Part shown: piece by piece, positions 61,336-64,000 of the stretch
Layout of the letters: every line of letters begins with the position of its first letter
How positions within the stretch are numbered: position 1 is the stretch's first letter
Source of the DNA: Blastocatellia bacterium
GTDB lineage: Bacteria; Acidobacteriota; Blastocatellia; Pyrinomonadales; Pyrinomonadaceae
NCBI GenBank assembly: GCA_003168335.1
Contig: PMSM01000005.1
Coordinates: 337,552 to 401,551 of the forward strand
Direction: 5' to 3'
Length of the DNA stretch: 64,000 bases
Translations under genes and position numbers: made by a program
The notes under the pieces: generated by a model
What the model was told of the DNA's origin: nothing
The model's database searches: none
What the model saw: the letters and a program-made list of their open reading frames with translations, nothing else

Positions 61336-61623
61336 GGACCTCGCGAAGATGGTTAATCAACGGTGGCACAAGGTTCAGTTATCTCGGAGAGCCCAGGCCC
61401 TCTCGAATATTAACAGCCGCCTGACGATGCAGGTCTTCCTGGTTGACGAGCCAGAGATCAAATCTCTGCTGGTTGAAAGAACCGGCAACAGCGAAAAGAT
61501 CTTTGGACCACGATCGCCACTGGAAAAGTTTGGACTGGCGAAGTCAGCAATCGGGCAAAGGATGGGATCAATCTGCGGTGCAAGACGCCTGCCGCTCCCA
61601 CCTCATAACCCCTGGACACAGTA

Positions 61624-64000
61624 ATGCAACAGATAAATCCCAAATCTTCTCATAACACTCTCGAAGCACGACCTTCGGCCCCTCCCAGGTGGCATCGCGT
61701 CTATTACATTTTAGCTGCTTTTAATGTACTGGTCGTCATGGTGGGTCTTTTTCTTACTCATCAGATACATAGAATTTACGATAATTCCGTCGAGGTAAAT
61801 CAGCAGTGGGTCGAGCAACGCAATCGGATCGCTGATCTGGGCACATGGGCTGGTGCTGTTGATGCCCCGGGAAATGATGTTTTCGATTCCCACGACGTGG
61901 AGCGCGAGTCTGCCAGGATGCAGGCAGCGCTGCGGGTTTTCAACGAGCGGATGGCAGTGGTGGAGAAAGAGCTACTCGCTCAAGTTGAAACAAGAGACGG
62001 GAGTGATGCAGCGATCCAACCGACATTCGACAAACTTCCCAGGGATTTGGCGGCAATCAAGATTGCCATGGCGGAGATGACCAATGAGGCCGAAGTAATC
62101 TTTTCCTACTTCCAGAAACATCAACCAGAGATGGCTGGAACGCGTATGGCGACAATGGATCGGAAGTATGCCCAGGTGGTCGCATCCCTCTCTCAGTTTG
62201 GTGAGCATATCAGCGAGATCCAGGAGAAACTCTTCAAAAAAGAGACACAGTCAGCTGATTCTCTCAACAAGTTTGAGTACCTACTCGGCTCATTCATTCT
62301 TCTGATGGTCTGCGGAGCCGTAGTCCATGGCTACAAGATCAAAAATCAGATTGACGCCGGAGTGCGCGAAAAAGAAGGCTTCCTGCAAGAGCTACAGGCG
62401 AAAATAATCGAGCGCAAAGCGATCGAGTCTGCTTTGCGCGAAAGCGAGGAGAAATACCGCGACCTGTTTGAAAACGCCAACGACATTATCTACACCCACG
62501 ACCTCGAGGGTAATTACACCTCAGTTAATAAGGCGTGCGAAACGATCGCCGGCTACACACACGATGAGTCCCTCAAGATGAACGTCTCTCAGGTAATCGC
62601 GCCTGAGTATCTGGCCATGGCCAGGAATATGGTGGCACTCAAGGCCACCGATGTGGCGCCGTCCGTTTATGAACTCGAGATAATCCACAAAGACGGTCAT
62701 CGGGTGGTGCTCGAGATCAACTCTCGTCTGACCTATGAAGGTACCCGGCCCACCGGAGTGCAGGGCATGGCCCGTGACATCACCGAGCGCAAGCGGGCGG
62801 AGTTAGAACGGCAGGTCATCTTTGAAATAGTCGGGGGAGTTATCGCGACGGCTAGTCTGGATGAGTTGTTTAATCTCGTTCACGCCTCAATCGGCAAACT
62901 TCTTTCGGCGGAGAATTGCTTCGTTGCGCTTTACGATAAGACATCCGACCTTGTCCACATCCCTTTCTGTAAAGACGAGTTTGATCCGGTCGCTGCACCC
63001 CAAAAACTCGGCAGGGGGCTTACCGCTTTTGTTTTGCGCAGCGGGCGTCCGATGTTTCTGACTCCTGAGCTTATTCAAGAACTAGTGTTAAAAGGCGAAA
63101 TCGAATTGGTAGGAACGCTTCCCGCTGCCTGGTTAGGTGTACCGCTTCGAACATCGACCGACATTATTGGTGTGCTTGTCGTCCAACACTATGAAGACAA
63201 AGATGCCTACAGCCAGCGCGACCTTGAGTTCCTCTCTGCCGTCGGAGATCAGATCGCCCTGGCTATTGCGCGTAAACGAACCGAAGAAGCGTTAAAGGAA
63301 AGTGGACAGCGTTTTCGTGATCTCTTCGAAAATGCCAATGACGTAATTTACACCACCGATTTTGACGGGAATTTCACTTCACTCAACAAGAGCGGCGAAC
63401 AAATGACGGGATATACCCGTGAAGAAGCTCTCCATCTCAACTTCTCTCAGGTCGTCTCACCGGAGACACTCAAACTAGTGCAAGGGATGGTCGAGCGCAA
63501 GCTCAAGAGCCATGACGAAACTGTCTACGAGGTAGAGTTTTTCAAGAAGGGTGGCGAGCCTTTGCTGGTAGAGGTCAGTTCGCGAGCGATCTACAAAAAT
63601 GGCAAGCCCATCGGCATTCAGGGCATTGGCCGCGATATCACCCAAAGGAAACAGGTTGAAGCCGAACTAAACCTGGCACGCGATGCGGCGATCGAATCAG
63701 TGCGGCTCAAATCAGAGTTCCTGGCCAACATGAGTCACGAGATTCGCACGCCGATGATCGGCATGACCGGGCTCTTACTGGACACCGACCTGGACGAAGA
63801 GCAACGCGACTGTGCTGAGACGATTCGCACCAGTGGCGAAGCGCTCCTGACGATCATCAACGACATCCTGGACTTCTCGAAAATAGAAGCCGGCAAACTT
63901 CAATTCGAGACGCTTGATTTCCTGCTGAACAACGCCGTCGAGGACACGATCGAATTACTCGCCGAGCGGGCCCATCAGAAGAAGATCGAGTTTGCCTCCC
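61624..64000 (+). CDS. Membrane sensor histidine kinase, partial (3' end outside window)
   Basis: The frame is open from ATG 61624 to the window end; 792 residues are visible. An N-terminal helix (about 24-46) and a second (about 217-237) bracket a periplasmic helical domain like those of chemoreceptors. Then follow PAS (about 270-390), GAF (about 400-555), PAS (about 560-675) and HisKA with [13 protein letters not shown], the class found in hybrid kinases such as BarA. The HATPase domain has just begun. The start overlaps the stop of a 91-codon upstream frame (61349-61624, TAATG); that frame has no family signature and I do not count it as a gene. Confidence 0.9.
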   Translation, partial: MQQINPKSSHNTLEARPSAPPRWHRVYYILAAFNVLVVMVGLFLTHQIHRIYDNSVEVNQQWVEQRNRIADLGTWAGAVDAPGNDVFDSHDVERESARMQAALRVFNERMAVVEKELLAQVETRDGSDAAIQPTFDKLPRDLAAIKIAMAEMTNEAEVIFSYFQKHQPEMAGTRMATMDRKYAQVVASLSQFGEHISEIQEKLFKKETQSADSLNKFEYLLGSFILLMVCGAVVHGYKIKNQIDAGVREKEGFLQELQAKIIERKAIESALRESEEKYRDLFENANDIIYTHDLEGNYTSVNKACETIAGYTHDESLKMNVSQVIAPEYLAMARNMVALKATDVAPSVYELEIIHKDGHRVVLEINSRLTYEGTRPTGVQGMARDITERKRAELERQVIFEIVGGVIATASLDELFNLVHASIGKLLSAENCFVALYDKTSDLVHIPFCKDEFDPVAAPQKLGRGLTAFVLRSGRPMFLTPELIQELVLKGEIELVGTLPAAWLGVPLRTSTDIIGVLVVQHYEDKDAYSQRDLEFLSAVGDQIALAIARKRTEEALKESGQRFRDLFENANDVIYTTDFDGNFTSLNKSGEQMTGYTREEALHLNFSQVVSPETLKLVQGMVERKLKSHDETVYEVEFFKKGGEPLLVEVSSRAIYKNGKPIGIQGIGRDITQRKQVEAELNLARDAAIESVRLKSEFLANMSHEIRTPMIGMTGLLLDTDLDEEQRDCAETIRTSGEALLTIINDILDFSKIEAGKLQFETLDFLLNNAVEDTIELLAERAHQKKIEFAS

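Noticed and set aside
61349..61624. 91-codon frame overlapping the last kinase start (TAATG)
   Set aside because: No family signature, no strong ribosome binding site and unusual composition; probably chance, though coupling cannot be excluded.

Overview
The window is a chromosome segment of a Gram-negative, membrane-rich respiratory bacterium, most likely Acidobacteriota (my best guess is class Blastocatellia). This is inferred from an alternative complex III (ACIII), a type-B succinate dehydrogenase, very large multi-PAS sensor kinases, and a relic of a C-terminal repeat domain that I associate with that class. No rRNA or other decisive marker is present.

Layout. 1-4812: a signalling block (end of a hybrid kinase, a REC-kinase, a lone REC protein, a REC-PAS-GGDEF-EAL protein). 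4867-5728: an intact IS6-type element. 5862-7099: a DUF488 protein, a decayed amidohydrolase and an AhpD-like protein. 7348-12459: a cytochrome b561/sulfite-oxidase-type fusion, then sdhCAB. 12513-15848: small genes and several gene relics. 16170-22253: a nitrosative-stress and iron-sulfur repair block (RIC/YtfE, hemerythrins, cupin, DUF6448, a DUF1858-NnrS-DUF1858 protein, a PAS-LuxR regulator, an Rrf2 regulator with three cysteines). 22231-38408: the centrepiece, one co-directional run encoding a diheme cytochrome c, NarG, NarH, NarJ, NarI and then ACIII ActA-ActB-ActC-ActD-ActE-ActF. The last gene encodes ActF fused in frame to a complete NarK-type nitrate/nitrite transporter. A SLAC1/TehA-type anion channel follows. 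39624-47135: a graveyard of insertion sequences and gene relics (secreted coiled-coil protein, xylose-permease tail, glucokinase head, degenerate tRNA) that also holds a HigBA toxin-antitoxin pair with a palindromic operator. 47247-48173: two small genes. 48513-64000: a second signalling block with a NarX-like multi-PAS kinase and a NarL-like regulator, a REC protein, a hybrid kinase, REC-GGDEF-EAL, an NtrC-like activator and the start of another kinase. Dispersed palindromic repeats lie around the NarL-like gene.

How it may work together. NarGHI would reduce nitrate at the cytoplasmic face, using the quinol pool. ACIII encoded in the same run would oxidise quinol and reduce cytochrome c. The NarK half of the fusion would bring nitrate in or take nitrite out beside the respiratory machinery. 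The neighbouring RIC, hemerythrins, NnrS-like protein and Rrf2 regulator would handle nitric oxide formed from nitrite. No terminal oxidase gene accompanies the ACIII genes. The nar-act operon with an ActF-NarK fusion is the best candidate for an undescribed system here.
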